A DNA stretch of 64,000 nucleotides from Mycolicibacterium hodleri (GTDB lineage Bacteria; Actinomycetota; Actinomycetes; Mycobacteriales; Mycobacteriaceae). The notes below the pieces were generated by a model, which had not been told where the DNA came from, did not search any database, and saw nothing but the letters and a program-made list of their open reading frames with translations. Below are positions 31,101-39,943 of this stretch, piece by piece (the stretch's first letter is position 1; each line of letters begins with the position of its first letter). Both the position numbers and the translations under genes were made by a program. The stretch spans positions 62,001-126,000 of the forward strand of contig NZ_RCZG01000006.1 in assembly GCF_006439015.1 (NCBI RefSeq), given 5' to 3'.

Positions 31101-34100
31101 GCCTGAGTGGCGACGACGTGGCCCGCGGCCTCGAATCGTTCGGAGAGCCGAAGCCAGTCGGAGTCGATCTCGTCCTCGTCCTTCAACCAGAGACGGGCCA
31201 AGTCCTCCCGGGCACTCGCCCAGCGATCGTCGAACAGCACCGCCTTGCGACCGTCGAACGTGGGGGCGACCAGACGCGGCCAGTCCGAACCCAGTTCGGC
31301 GGTGACGAGGTCGACCAGGTCTGCGTCGTTGACCGTCTCACCGACGTTCACGGGAGCATCCACGCCCAGCTGGCCGAGGATCATCCGGGCGGCCGAGGCG
31401 AGAACGCCGTCGGGACCGGTGACCTTGTCGGCGAACTCGGTGAGCGCCGCGGAGTCCACGACGCCTCCCCCTGCGCCGCCGGCCGAGGGAAGGGACACGG
31501 CGATGCCGCGGCGCCTTGCGACGGCGGAGACGGCCGCGTCGACGACCCGATCGACCGTCGCCGCGTCGGGCAGTGCGCCTTCGTGCAGGTGACCGAGGTT
31601 GCCGCCACGGACGCTGGTGCCCTCACGGGTGCCGAGCACCAGTTCCATGGTGACGTGCTTGACCCAGCCGTCGCCGAGCTCCCAATCCTTCTTGACGCGT
31701 TCGGCGATCGCAGCAGGCCGCTTGCCTGACGGCCCGAGGACGGTCCGCAGCTGATCGTTGACCGCATCGGAAAGCACGGGGCCATAAGGCTTGTAGGTAC
31801 GTGCCAGCTTGGTGACCTGAGCCTTGAGCCCGGCCAGGTCGGCCTCGGCCGCACCGTCGATCGCGCCGAGGTTCAGCTCGGAACCGAGGTCGACCAGCAG
31901 CTGGTTTCGCCGCGAGGACGCTCCATCGGTGATCGACTCGATCGAATCCAACGGCTCGATCTGGTCGACGTGCATCTTGGCCGACAGGGCGATGAGCGAC
32001 AGCGTGGCGTCGTCGGCACCGAACGAGATGTCCTCTGGCCGTGGGCCGCCCGACGGGGCCGACGGTGCCGCTGCAGGCGCGGGAGCTGCGGTTGCAGTCG
32101 CCGATTCGGCGGCGGGAGCAGGCGCGGTGTCCTCCTCCAGATCCGGCTCGGGATCGGTGTCGGTCGCGAACAGCACCGCGGCGTCGCGCTCGGAGTTGAG
32201 CACCTCGGTGGTGTTGTGCGAGTACTCGGGCCGCTTCAGGGTGTTGGTGGCCAAGCCGGCGACGGTCGGTGCCGACTTCACTCCGATCTCGACGAAGCGC
32301 TCGATGCCGAGCCCCCCTGCGGCCTCTTCGATGAACAGGAGGTCCTGGGTCTCGATCCAGCGCACCGGGCTGGCGAACTGCCAAGCCAGCAGCTCGACGA
32401 CGATCTTGCGGCACAGCTCGCGCGGCCGCTCGTTGCGCCACGTGTCGTAGTCGGCGAGGATCTCGTCGAGCGGCTCCGCTGGCACCAGATCACGGATCTC
32501 CTGGATGAAGTCGCGGTCCAGCGTGAAGGGTCGCGGCACCAGGTTCGGAACGTACAGCCCGATCAGAAGCGCGGGATCCGCGTCGACGGGCATGACACGC
32601 TCGAGGGAGCGACGGAAGTCGGCGACGCCGACGCGCAGCACATCGGAGTGGAACGGGACGTCGATGCCCGGCACCAGGATGAAGGACTTCTTGCCACCAG
32701 AGATCTCGCGGCGCTTCTCCACCTCCTCCTCGAGAGCTTCGAGACCACGCACCGTGCCTGCGATCGCATACTGCGATCCGCGCAGGTTGTAGTTCACGAT
32801 CTGCAAGAACTCTCCGGTGTTCGCCGAGATTTCGGCCACCCAGTCGGTGACGTCGTCGTCGTCGAGGTCGATCTCGGAGGGGCGGATGGCGGCCAGTCGG
32901 TAGTTCGACCGGCCGTTCTCATCGCGGGGGACGATGTCGTGCATCTTGCTGCCGCGGTGGAAGACCACCTCGAGCAACGCCTCGAGCGGGTATACGCCGG
33001 ACACGCACGCCAGTGCGGTGTACTCACCCACCGAGTGACCGCACGCGATAGCGCCCTCGACGAACGCACCCTGCTCACGCATCTCCGCCACCTGCGCGGC
33101 GGCCACGGTGGCCATTGCGACCTGGGTGAACTGCGTGAGGTAGAGGACGCCCTCGGGATGGTGGTAGTGCACACCGCTGGCGATCAGACTGGTCGGGTTG
33201 TCCCGCACGACGTGCAGTACCGAGAAACCAAGGGTGTCGCGGGTGAACTTGTCGGCGGTGTCCCACACCTTGCGGGCGGCCTTCGAGCGGGCCCTCACCT
33301 CCATGCCCATCCCCTTGGACTGAATGCCCTGACCGGGGAAGGCATAGACCGTCTTCGGGGCGGCGAGCTGAGCGGTCGCCGACATCACCAGGTCGGTTCC
33401 GACCTTCGCGGTGACCTCGATGATCTCCGCGCCGCGGTCGATGCCGACGCGGTCGACCCGGAAGTCGATCTCATCGCCGGGCATCACCATGCCTAGGAAT
33501 CGCGACGTCCAGCCGACCAGACGTGCGGGCGGTGTGGCCCGACCGTCGGTGGCGGTGACGACGTGCTGCGCGGCGGCTGACAGCCACATGCCGTGCACGA
33601 TGGGCGATTTCAGACCGGCGAGCAGCGCGGCGGCGCGGTCGGTGTGAATCGGGTTGTGGTCTCCGGAGACGACGGCGAACGCGCTCATGTCCGTGGGCGC
33701 GGTGACCGTGACGTCACGACGGCGACGGCGGGGGGTGTCGGTGGCATTGTCGGTGATCGCTCCGCCCGCCTGGACCGGATCGGTCAGGGCGACGGCGCCC
33801 GTGCGGCCGCGAATCGCGAACCGCTCCTCGAGCGTGGCAAGAATCGTGCCATCGACAGGATTTCCCGTGCTGATCGTCACCGATACCGGCACGACGCGGC
33901 CGACCTCGGTGTCGACGGCAGCCGAAGCCGTTGCGGTGACGGTCAATTCGGACTTCGCCGTCGGCATCGGGGCCAGCAGGTGCGCCGCGTGGTCCAGGTG
34001 GACCAGGCTGAGCAGACCCTCGACGACCGGGAAGCCGGTCTCGGTGACCGCCGCGCCGATGACCGAGAACACCGCGGGCCAGCAGCGGCCGACGAGTGCG

Positions 34101-37100
34101 TCGGGGACCAGCGTCAGACCGGGGGCCAGCGGTGCACCGAACGTTGCGGTGACGCCGGTGTGGTCGGCGACCTCCTCCGGATCCCAGGCGACCGTGACCG
34201 TGGTGCTGTCGTTCTGCACCAAAGGCAGTGCGCTCACTCCGTCGACGCCCGCGGCGATGGACAGGACCGCCCGCATGGCGGCCGAGGCGTCGTCGGTGGT
34301 GACGACGGGCATGCCGCCGTCGACCGTGGCGGACGGCAGGGTGAAGCGAATGGTGATCCAGATGTCGGACAGCGGCACGCTCAGGTTGACGTGCTCACCG
34401 TCGAGTTCGAGCCGCGAACCCGTGGACGGGTGTGTCGCCATGACCGAACCCCGGGTCGCTTCGCTCCTGCCCGCCGAATCCGAGTTCTCGTGTACCTGCC
34501 ACTCCTTGGGCGCACCGATGCGGTGGACGGGGTTGATCGCGGCCCGGCCGGCCCACAACACGTCGGGCGAGTCGAGCACGACGGCCAGCGGACCGGTCAC
34601 GTCGGCGCGGGCTTGACGGCGCGACACCACGGAGGTCGGCTGCGCGCCGGCGGCGAGCACCTCGTCGATGGAGGCCTTCTCGAACCGGTCGAGCAAGGCA
34701 CCGACGGGCTCGTCGACGCGCGTGATGCCCACGACTGCTTCGGTGCCGGGGATGACGCAGACCTGATCGGCGGAGTACCGCGCGTCGTGAGCCTGCCACA
34801 GCGAATCGCTGCGCCACCAGCGCCGGACGTCCTTGTCGATGACCGGCACGAAGTTGACCGGCTTGCCGAGCGTCTTGCAGAGGGTGATGAAGAACGGGAC
34901 GTCGGCTGGATGCAGCTTGACGTCCTCGGCGTCGGCGTACCGCGACAGCAGTGCCTCCAGGGCGCTCTCCGGATTCTCCAGCAGCGCTTCACCGTCTGCG
35001 CCCACGTTGAAGAGGGTGTCGATCGGACCCGAGTCCTGCGGGTGCAAGCGGGCCTCGGCACGCTTGAGCATCTCCTCGAATCGGTCACGCCAGCTGACGT
35101 CGAGCCATGGCGACTCGGGACGCTTGGTGTCAGCGGTGCTGTCACCGTCACCGATCGCGAGCTCGACGTAGCGTCGCAGCCACTGCAGGTACGTCATGTC
35201 CGCCACGTCGCCGAAGTACGGCTTGGCGGTTTCGGCCATCGCGGCGATGATCTCGTCGCGCCGCTCGGCGACGGCGTCGACGTCACCTGCCACGTCGTCG
35301 AGCAGTCGACCGCAGCGGGATGCGGCGTTGTCGATCTCGTGAATGTCGGCACCGAGCTGGCTTCGCCCGGAAGCCATGCCGCCCTGCGCCTTTCCGGCGC
35401 CGACCCACTGTTCGGTACCGGTGGTGTCGACCAGCAGTTGCTTCACCGCGGGCGAGGTGGTGGCCTCCAGTGTCGCCATCGTCGCGGTACCGAGCAGGAT
35501 GCCGTCCACCGGCATGATCGGAAAACCGTAGGCCTTCGACCATTCACCGGACAGGTACTGCGCGGAGCGTTCCGGGGTGCCGATGCCACCGCCGACGCAG
35601 AGCGTGATGTTGGACAGCTTGCGCAGGTCGCCGTACGTCGACACGAGCAGGTCGTCGAGGTCCTCCCACGAGTGGTGGCCACCCGCGCGGCCGCCCTCGA
35701 CGTGGACGATGACCTCCCTGTCGGGTACCTCGGCCGCGATCTTGATGACCGACTTGATCTGCTCGACGGTGCCCGGCTTGAAGCACACGTAGGCGATGCC
35801 GACCTCGTTGAGCTCCTCGATGATCGCGACGGCTTCGTCGAGTTCGGGGATGCCCGCGCTGACCACGACGCCGTCGATGGGCGCACCCGACTGGCGAGCC
35901 TTCTGCACCAGGCGCTTTCCGCCGACCTGCAGCTTCCACAGGTAGGGATCGAGGAAGAGGGTGTTGAACTGCACGGCGCGGCCGGGCTCCAGCAGCGTCG
36001 TCAACTCAGCGATGCGCTCGTCGAAGATCGGTTCGGTGACCTGACCCCCGCCTGCGAGCTCGGCCCAATGGCCGGCGTTGGCCGCCGCGGCGACGATCTT
36101 GGCGTCGACGGTCGTCGGGGTCATGCCTGCGAGCAGAATCGGCGAGCGTCCGGTGAGCCTGGTGAACTTGGTCGAGAGCTTGACCGAGCCATCCGGCAGC
36201 TTGATGACCGAAGGTGCGTAGCTCGACCATGCGGGCGCGACCTCGGGGGCCGCACCGACGGTGAACAGGTTGCGCTGTCCGGCCCTGGTAGCCGCGGGGA
36301 CGATGCCGACCCCGAGACCCCGGATGACGGGGGCGGTGACGCGGGTGATGGTGTCACTGGGGCCGAGGTCGACGATCCAGCGCGCTCCGGACTCGTGAAG
36401 CCGCTCGACCTCCTCCACCCAGTCGAAGGGCTCGGTGTAAATCGCCTTGGCGAAGTGGTGGAGCAGTTCGGAGTCGATGCCGAGCTTCGCGCCCCATCCG
36501 TCGACGACGTCGATCGCGTCGGCCAGTCGTGGGGTGTGGAAGCCGACCTCTACCTGAATGCCATGGAATACGGGGCTGAAGACCGCACCACCGCGGAGCT
36601 TGTTCTTGCGCTCGGCCTCTTCCTTCTCGGTGATCTTGCTGCAGTACAACTCGAAGCGGGACAACTGCTCGGGCGTGCCGGTGATGACCACCGAGCGCCT
36701 GCCGTTGCGGATGGACAACACGGGCGGAAGCACGGTGCGGACGTCTTGGGAGAAATCTTCGAGGAGCTCCGCAATGCGCTCGGGATCGACGTCGGTGACC
36801 GACACCATGGGGGACTTGTCACCCCGGCCGACCATGCCCCGCCGACGCGAGACGAGCGAGCCGGCCGCACCGATGAGCTGAATCATGGCGAGCAGTTCCG
36901 CGTCACGCGTGCCCTTGGCCTTCAACGCCTCGCAAGCGACGATGCCCTGCGAGTGCCCTGCCATGGCGACGGGCGGGGTGCCGTAGAGGTCGAGACCCTG
37001 CCGCGTCGAAGCCCGGACCGCCGCCAGCTGGGCCAACAGGATGCCGGGACCGGAGATGGCGGCGGTGGTCAGCTGCTTGGACGTCGGCAGCGGTTCCTCG

Positions 37101-37414
37101 GCGGCCAGCGCGCGCACCCACTGCATCGGCTCGAAGCCGATCGGCCGCACGACGACCAATTCACGGGCGACGGGCTGCAGTAGCAGCGCTGCCTCGCCGA
37201 TGACCTCGCTCAGCTCGGACTCGATGCCTGCCGAGCTGATCAGCTCCTCGAGGTTCTCCAGCCAGTTGCCGCCCTGTCCGCCGAACGCGACGGCATAGGG
37301 CTCGCCCGCATTCAGCAGGTCGACGAGCGCGTGTGCGCCCCCCTGTACCGAGGAGCCACCCGCCGAGCCACCCTTGCGGCCGGTGGTCATTCTGTCGTGT
37401 TCGTTGATCGTCAC
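28124..37414 (-). CDS. fas: type I fatty acid synthase, multifunctional, 3,096 aa
   Basis: One chain performs the whole de novo fatty acid cycle and supplies C16-C26 acyl-CoA for phospholipids and mycolates. Domains in order: acetyltransferase (AGHSQG, Ser155), FMN enoyl reductase (GMTPTTVDAKIV near 434, GGRAGGHHSW near 575), MaoC-like dehydratase (GDHNPIHTD near 1256), malonyl/palmitoyl transferase (GHSVGEYTAL near 1461), Ala/Pro linker, ACP (near 1800-1950), ketoreductase (VTGASKGSIA near 2145), ketosynthase (GACATTAV, Cys2747; SKHDTST and KSLTGHSKGG). The GTG at 37414 gives VTINEHDR, matching the M. tuberculosis N terminus, with GAGGAG 10 bases upstream; the open frame continues 89 codons further without likeness. 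Confidence 0.97.
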   Translation of the reverse strand: MTINEHDRMTTGRKGGSAGGSSVQGGAHALVDLLNAGEPYAVAFGGQGGNWLENLEELISSAGIESELSEVIGEAALLLQPVARELVVVRPIGFEPMQWVRALAAEEPLPTSKQLTTAAISGPGILLAQLAAVRASTRQGLDLYGTPPVAMAGHSQGIVACEALKAKGTRDAELLAMIQLIGAAGSLVSRRRGMVGRGDKSPMVSVTDVDPERIAELLEDFSQDVRTVLPPVLSIRNGRRSVVITGTPEQLSRFELYCSKITEKEEAERKNKLRGGAVFSPVFHGIQVEVGFHTPRLADAIDVVDGWGAKLGIDSELLHHFAKAIYTEPFDWVEEVERLHESGARWIVDLGPSDTITRVTAPVIRGLGVGIVPAATRAGQRNLFTVGAAPEVAPAWSSYAPSVIKLPDGSVKLSTKFTRLTGRSPILLAGMTPTTVDAKIVAAAANAGHWAELAGGGQVTEPIFDERIAELTTLLEPGRAVQFNTLFLDPYLWKLQVGGKRLVQKARQSGAPIDGVVVSAGIPELDEAVAIIEELNEVGIAYVCFKPGTVEQIKSVIKIAAEVPDREVIVHVEGGRAGGHHSWEDLDDLLVSTYGDLRKLSNITLCVGGGIGTPERSAQYLSGEWSKAYGFPIMPVDGILLGTATMATLEATTSPAVKQLLVDTTGTEQWVGAGKAQGGMASGRSQLGADIHEIDNAASRCGRLLDDVAGDVDAVAERRDEIIAAMAETAKPYFGDVADMTYLQWLRRYVELAIGDGDSTADTKRPESPWLDVSWRDRFEEMLKRAEARLHPQDSGPIDTLFNVGADGEALLENPESALEALLSRYADAEDVKLHPADVPFFITLCKTLGKPVNFVPVIDKDVRRWWRSDSLWQAHDARYSADQVCVIPGTEAVVGITRVDEPVGALLDRFEKASIDEVLAAGAQPTSVVSRRQARADVTGPLAVVLDSPDVLWAGRAAINPVHRIGAPKEWQVHENSDSAGRSEATRGSVMATHPSTGSRLELDGEHVNLSVPLSDIWITIRFTLPSATVDGGMPVVTTDDASAAMRAVLSIAAGVDGVSALPLVQNDSTTVTVAWDPEEVADHTGVTATFGAPLAPGLTLVPDALVGRCWPAVFSVIGAAVTETGFPVVEGLLSLVHLDHAAHLLAPMPTAKSELTVTATASAAVDTEVGRVVPVSVTISTGNPVDGTILATLEERFAIRGRTGAVALTDPVQAGGAITDNATDTPRRRRRDVTVTAPTDMSAFAVVSGDHNPIHTDRAAALLAGLKSPIVHGMWLSAAAQHVVTATDGRATPPARLVGWTSRFLGMVMPGDEIDFRVDRVGIDRGAEIIEVTAKVGTDLVMSATAQLAAPKTVYAFPGQGIQSKGMGMEVRARSKAARKVWDTADKFTRDTLGFSVLHVVRDNPTSLIASGVHYHHPEGVLYLTQFTQVAMATVAAAQVAEMREQGAFVEGAIACGHSVGEYTALACVSGVYPLEALLEVVFHRGSKMHDIVPRDENGRSNYRLAAIRPSEIDLDDDDVTDWVAEISANTGEFLQIVNYNLRGSQYAIAGTVRGLEALEEEVEKRREISGGKKSFILVPGIDVPFHSDVLRVGVADFRRSLERVMPVDADPALLIGLYVPNLVPRPFTLDRDFIQEIRDLVPAEPLDEILADYDTWRNERPRELCRKIVVELLAWQFASPVRWIETQDLLFIEEAAGGLGIERFVEIGVKSAPTVAGLATNTLKRPEYSHNTTEVLNSERDAAVLFATDTDPEPDLEEDTAPAPAAESATATAAPAPAAAPSAPSGGPRPEDISFGADDATLSLIALSAKMHVDQIEPLDSIESITDGASSRRNQLLVDLGSELNLGAIDGAAEADLAGLKAQVTKLARTYKPYGPVLSDAVNDQLRTVLGPSGKRPAAIAERVKKDWELGDGWVKHVTMELVLGTREGTSVRGGNLGHLHEGALPDAATVDRVVDAAVSAVARRRGIAVSLPSAGGAGGGVVDSAALTEFADKVTGPDGVLASAARMILGQLGVDAPVNVGETVNDADLVDLVTAELGSDWPRLVAPTFDGRKAVLFDDRWASAREDLARLWLKDEDEIDSDWLRLSERFEAAGHVVATQANWWQGRALAAGRNVHASLYGRAAAGAENPGTGRYSDEIAVVTGASKGSIAASVIAQLLDGGASVIATTSKLDDDRLSFYKELYRDNARFGATLWVTPANMASYTDIDALVSWVGSEQSESLGPQSIHLKDALTPTLLFPFAAPRVSGDLSEAGSRSEMEMKVLLWAVQRLIGGLSHIGSERDIAARLHVVLPGSPNRGMFGGDGAYGEAKSALDALVTRWKAETSWSQRVSLAHALIGWTKGTGLMGHNDAIVGAVEEAGVTTYSTEQMASMLLDLCDVESKVAAARAPIHADLTGGLGEIDIDMGELAAKAREDMVAEKATVESDDGDDSSTIKALPSPPRGYAAAPPPEWDDLDVDPADMVVIVGGAELGPYGSSRTRFEAEVSGELSAAGVLELAWTTGLVKWEDDPKPGWYDTASGDLIDEGELVERYHDAVIERVGIREWVADGAIEADHSAPLLVSVFLDKDFSFVVSSEEEARAFVTFDPEHTLISPVQGGGDWQVTRKAGTEIRVPRKVKLSRTVGAQVPTGFDPSVYGVSQDMMNSVDRLALWNLVTTVDAFLSSGFTPTELLRWVHPSSVASTQGTGMGGMTSMQAMYHGNLLGKNKPNDILQEVLPNVMAGHVVQSYVGSYGAMIHPVGACATTAVSVEEGVDKIRLGKAEFVVAGGYDDTTLEAIIGFGDMSATADTEAMRAKGISDSKFSRGNDRRRLGFVEGQGGGTILLARGDLALNMGLPVLAVVGYVSTFGDGVHTSIPAPGLGALGAGRGGKQSQLAKSLAKLGVGADDIAVISKHDTSTLANDPNETELHERLASAMGRSPGAPLFIVSQKSLTGHSKGGAAAFQIMGMCQMLRDGVIPPNRSLDCVDDEMATAAHFVWVRETLEMRDKFAMKAGLITSLGFGHVSGLVALVHPQAFLAALDPEQRDDYLLRSNERVLQGQRRLASAIAGGPAMYEKPADRRFNHDSPEKRQEAEMLLDPESRLGEDGWYGA

Positions 37415-37930
37415 GTCTTGCCATCTCCTCGGTGCGCTTTTCGCGCGTATCGCTTCTCCGTGTGCGCAGCGTCGTCTGCTGCCTGCGTCCTCGGCGGTGA
37501 GGCCCCCGCGCTCCTGCGGGATTCTGCGGTTCTCGAGTCGGGAGTCGGATCCCGACGGGCTCAAGTTTCTGGGAAGGCCCGGGGCGTGCAGGCCAACGGC
37601 TTTAAGAGTGTCATAAGGACCTGCACCATTTTCGCCCCTCAAATGGTTACTGGCGAGTTCTACGCACGGGTAACCACACATTGCATAACGCGGACTTCGC
37701 GACCCCTTCCAGAGTCCCGGTACAAACGTCCTGTTGGCAGGTGGTTACGGTCCAGTAGCAATAACGGCGCAGATCAAGGCGGTATTGTTACCGAATCGTT
37801 ATGAAGAATTGTCCGTCGAGACGCTCGACGGACAATATCTCGGAAAAGTCGACAGAAGGTCCGCTCGTGTCCAGTCGTCGCGGAGGAGCACCGAGAATCG
37901 TTTGCTGGCCAAACTTACTGATCGGTAATA
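37415..37930. promoter_or_regulatory. fas upstream region (about 516 bp) with TGGTTAC-type repeats
   Basis: AT-richer than its surroundings. TGGTTAC occurs at 37644-37650 with its exact inverse GTAACCA at 37670-37676 (19-base spacer), and TGGTTAC again at 37742-37748. The fas gene in mycobacteria is controlled by the acyl-CoA-sensing TetR protein FasR through inverted repeats in this region; whether these repeats are that operator I cannot confirm. No coding frame here is convincing. Confidence 0.5.
37808..37836 (-). terminator. 13-bp perfect hairpin after the DUF1906 gene
   Basis: ATTGTCCGTCGAG/CTCGACGGACAAT with a 3-base loop, 95 bases past the DUF1906 stop and about 390 bases before fas. 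On the minus strand TTCTTC follows. It probably separates the two transcripts; a regulatory RNA structure is an alternative. Confidence 0.55.
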
Positions 37931-38668
37931 TTAATCCCACTGCCCGAAGCGCGGCTTCAACACATGGTTGAGGTCGACGCCGACACCACCCACGCTTCGC
38001 TTGTCGATCTCGACTTGGTGCAGGTGCGCCGCGGGATGGGTGTAGCCCTTGGGCGACCCCCAGTTGTGTTGCCAAAAGTAGGCGCCGAGGCCATCTTGCA
38101 GGGCCCAATCGATCGTCTTGGAATTTGCGTACACGCCGACGCGCTGATGACCCAGCACCGCTTCCCAGCCTCGCAAATAGGGCACTACCTGCTGTTTGTA
38201 CTGCTCGAGTGACGGGTCGTCGTCGATCGACGCGTAAACCGGGGCGCCGTACGAACCGCCAGCGGCGACGTGCAGTTGCCAGCCGCGCTTGGCATGTTGC
38301 ACCCCCGCGCGCTGTCCGCCCAGCCAGTCCGCAGTGTCCTCCTTGCCGAACTGGTAGCACGACACGATCTTCAAACCGTTTTGATAGAGGTCGCGGGCCT
38401 CGGGTAGCTGGATCGGCTTTCCGAGCATCCAGGCGCCGTCGGGACGACGGTCCGAGACGTAGCGGATGGCACCCGACGCTCCAGAAGCACGGATGGCCGT
38501 GGCGGGGATGACCCCGGCTGCGTAGTCCAGGAGAACCCCGAGTGGAGCCGCCGATGCGGTGGCGGGCGCGAGAGCGGCTGACACCGCAGCGGCCAGGACG
38601 CCGCCGAATCCGACGGCCGCCGGCGCGGCGGCGGCGTACTTCAGCACGTCTCGCCGGGACATCACCAT
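37931..38668 (-). CDS. Tat-exported DUF1906 glycoside-hydrolase-like protein (Rv2525c type)
   Basis: A 245-residue secreted protein. The N terminus MVMSRRDVLKYAAAAPAA is a twin-arginine signal (SRRDVLK), with a cleavage region near ATASAAP. The mature part is the DUF1906 TIM-barrel (Rv2525c-like glycoside hydrolase-like): LLDYAAGVIP, GAIRYVSDRRP, KIVSCYQFG, YASIDDDPS (acidic pair) and YFWQHNWGSPKG. The M. tuberculosis homologue is Tat-exported and lies upstream of fas in the same order. Start ATG 38668 is backed by a TATCCT box 6 bases upstream on the minus strand; ATG 38662 is the alternative. Confidence 0.92.
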   Translation of the reverse strand: MVMSRRDVLKYAAAAPAAVGFGGVLAAAVSAALAPATASAAPLGVLLDYAAGVIPATAIRASGASGAIRYVSDRRPDGAWMLGKPIQLPEARDLYQNGLKIVSCYQFGKEDTADWLGGQRAGVQHAKRGWQLHVAAGGSYGAPVYASIDDDPSLEQYKQQVVPYLRGWEAVLGHQRVGVYANSKTIDWALQDGLGAYFWQHNWGSPKGYTHPAAHLHQVEIDKRSVGGVGVDLNHVLKPRFGQWD

Positions 38669-38835
38669 CACCACAGGATATGACAACTGCCCCAATTTCC
38701 TCATCATCGCCACTGGCCACATCGGTATCAGAATTGCCCGCCGCTACTGGCCCTCACCCGGTGCGGAAACCGTCGGCTTCGCATCCCGATTCCGCGAAAT
38801 CCATACGTTGCGCTGCGCCGGAGGAGACGAATCCA

Positions 38836-38841
38836 TACGAT
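38836..38841 (+). promoter_or_regulatory. -10 element of the polyamine importer operon (leaderless)
   Basis: TACGAT ends 7 bases before the ATG at 38849, matching TANNNT spacing for leaderless transcription. Confidence 0.5.
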
Positions 38842-38848
38842 TCAGCCC

Positions 38849-39901
38849 ATGCCAACCGCCCCCGGCGAACCGCAGATCGAACTCGCAGGCGTTCGCAAGG
38901 TGTTCGGAGAGTCGATCGTGGCCGTGGCGGGCGCCGACCTGACCGTCGAGGACGGCGAACTGTTCGCGATTCTCGGCCCCTCCGGGTCGGGCAAGACCAC
39001 CGTGCTCCGGATGATCGCCGGCTTCGAACAGCCCACCGCGGGGACGATCACGCTCGGTGGCGTCGACGTCACCGACCTTCCGGCGCGACGCCGCGACGTC
39101 AACACCGTGTTCCAGGAGTACGCACTCTTCCCCCACATGACCGTGGCCCAGAACGTCGAGTACGGCATGAAGGTGCGTGGCGTGGCCAAAGCCGAACGGC
39201 GAACGCGTACCGCCGAGGCGCTCGAGATGGTTCGGCTCGACGAGTACGGACCGCGCAAACCCGCGCAACTCTCGGGGGGTCAGCGTCAGCGCGTCGCATT
39301 GGCGCGCGCCCTGGTGGGGCGGCCCAGAGTACTTCTGCTCGACGAACCACTGGGAGCACTCGACCTCAAGCTGCGAGAACAGATGCAATTGGAGCTCAAG
39401 GCAATTCAGCGCGAGGTCGGCATCACCTTCGTCATCGTCACCCACGATCAGGACGAGGCACTCACCCTTTGCGACCGGCTCGCGGTGTTCAACGACGGGC
39501 GCATCGAACAGGTTGGCAAGGCGCGTGACGTCTACCAGAGCCCGGTGAACCGATTCGTCGCGGACTTCGTCGGCACCTCCAACGTGCTCGACGGCGAGGC
39601 CGCACGGGCGATCGTCGGCCGTCCCGGCATGTTCGCGGTGCGACCAGAACACATCGCGGTCCGAGCAGCGGGAGGAGGGGCCACCCCGGGCAGCCGTACC
39701 GTCGAGGCCACCGTCTCCGAAGTCATCTACGCCGGGCCCACCACACGCGTGGCCGCCGTAGCTCAGGCCGTCGGGCAGTCGGACGTCACGCTCACCGCGA
39801 CCGTACTCAACGCCGCCGCCTCACTGCCCGACGATCTAAGACACGGCGCCACCGTCACCTTGACCTGGCCCGACAGCGCCGTGCACGACTTGACCAACTG
39901 A
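38849..39901 (+). CDS. polyamine-type ABC importer ATPase (PotA-like)
   Basis: A 350-residue ATPase energising import of a polyamine or related cationic substrate. Walker A GPSGSGKT (43-50), Q-loop VFQEYALFPHMTV, signature LSGGQRQR (near 141), Walker B LLLDEPLGALD (near 163), H-loop VIVTHDQDEAL, then the TOBE region with FVGTSNVL and MFAVRPEHIAV, typical of the PotA/CUT1 group. The ATG is placed by the -10 element 7 bases upstream. The lipoprotein gene follows after 42 bases and two permease genes overlap in series, making a complete importer operon. Confidence 0.9.
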   Translation: MPTAPGEPQIELAGVRKVFGESIVAVAGADLTVEDGELFAILGPSGSGKTTVLRMIAGFEQPTAGTITLGGVDVTDLPARRRDVNTVFQEYALFPHMTVAQNVEYGMKVRGVAKAERRTRTAEALEMVRLDEYGPRKPAQLSGGQRQRVALARALVGRPRVLLLDEPLGALDLKLREQMQLELKAIQREVGITFVIVTHDQDEALTLCDRLAVFNDGRIEQVGKARDVYQSPVNRFVADFVGTSNVLDGEAARAIVGRPGMFAVRPEHIAVRAAGGGATPGSRTVEATVSEVIYAGPTTRVAAVAQAVGQSDVTLTATVLNAAASLPDDLRHGATVTLTWPDSAVHDLTN

Positions 39902-39943
39902 GAACGATCGACAGCCAACGAAATCAACCCGAACGGAGCATTC

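Noticed and set aside
30536..33496. Further long plus-strand frames antisense to fas
   Set aside because: Same reason: GC-rich antisense frames without recognisable domains.
33593..37183. Very long open frame (about 1,200 codons) antisense to fas
   Set aside because: It is the high-GC shadow of fas: no family motifs, strongly biased Arg/Gly/Asp/His composition, and it shares every base with a gene of certain identity.
37931..38720. Alternative overlapping frame of the DUF1906 gene (ending near 37788)
   Set aside because: Arg-rich shadow; the frame ending at 37931 has the Tat signal and DUF1906 motifs.
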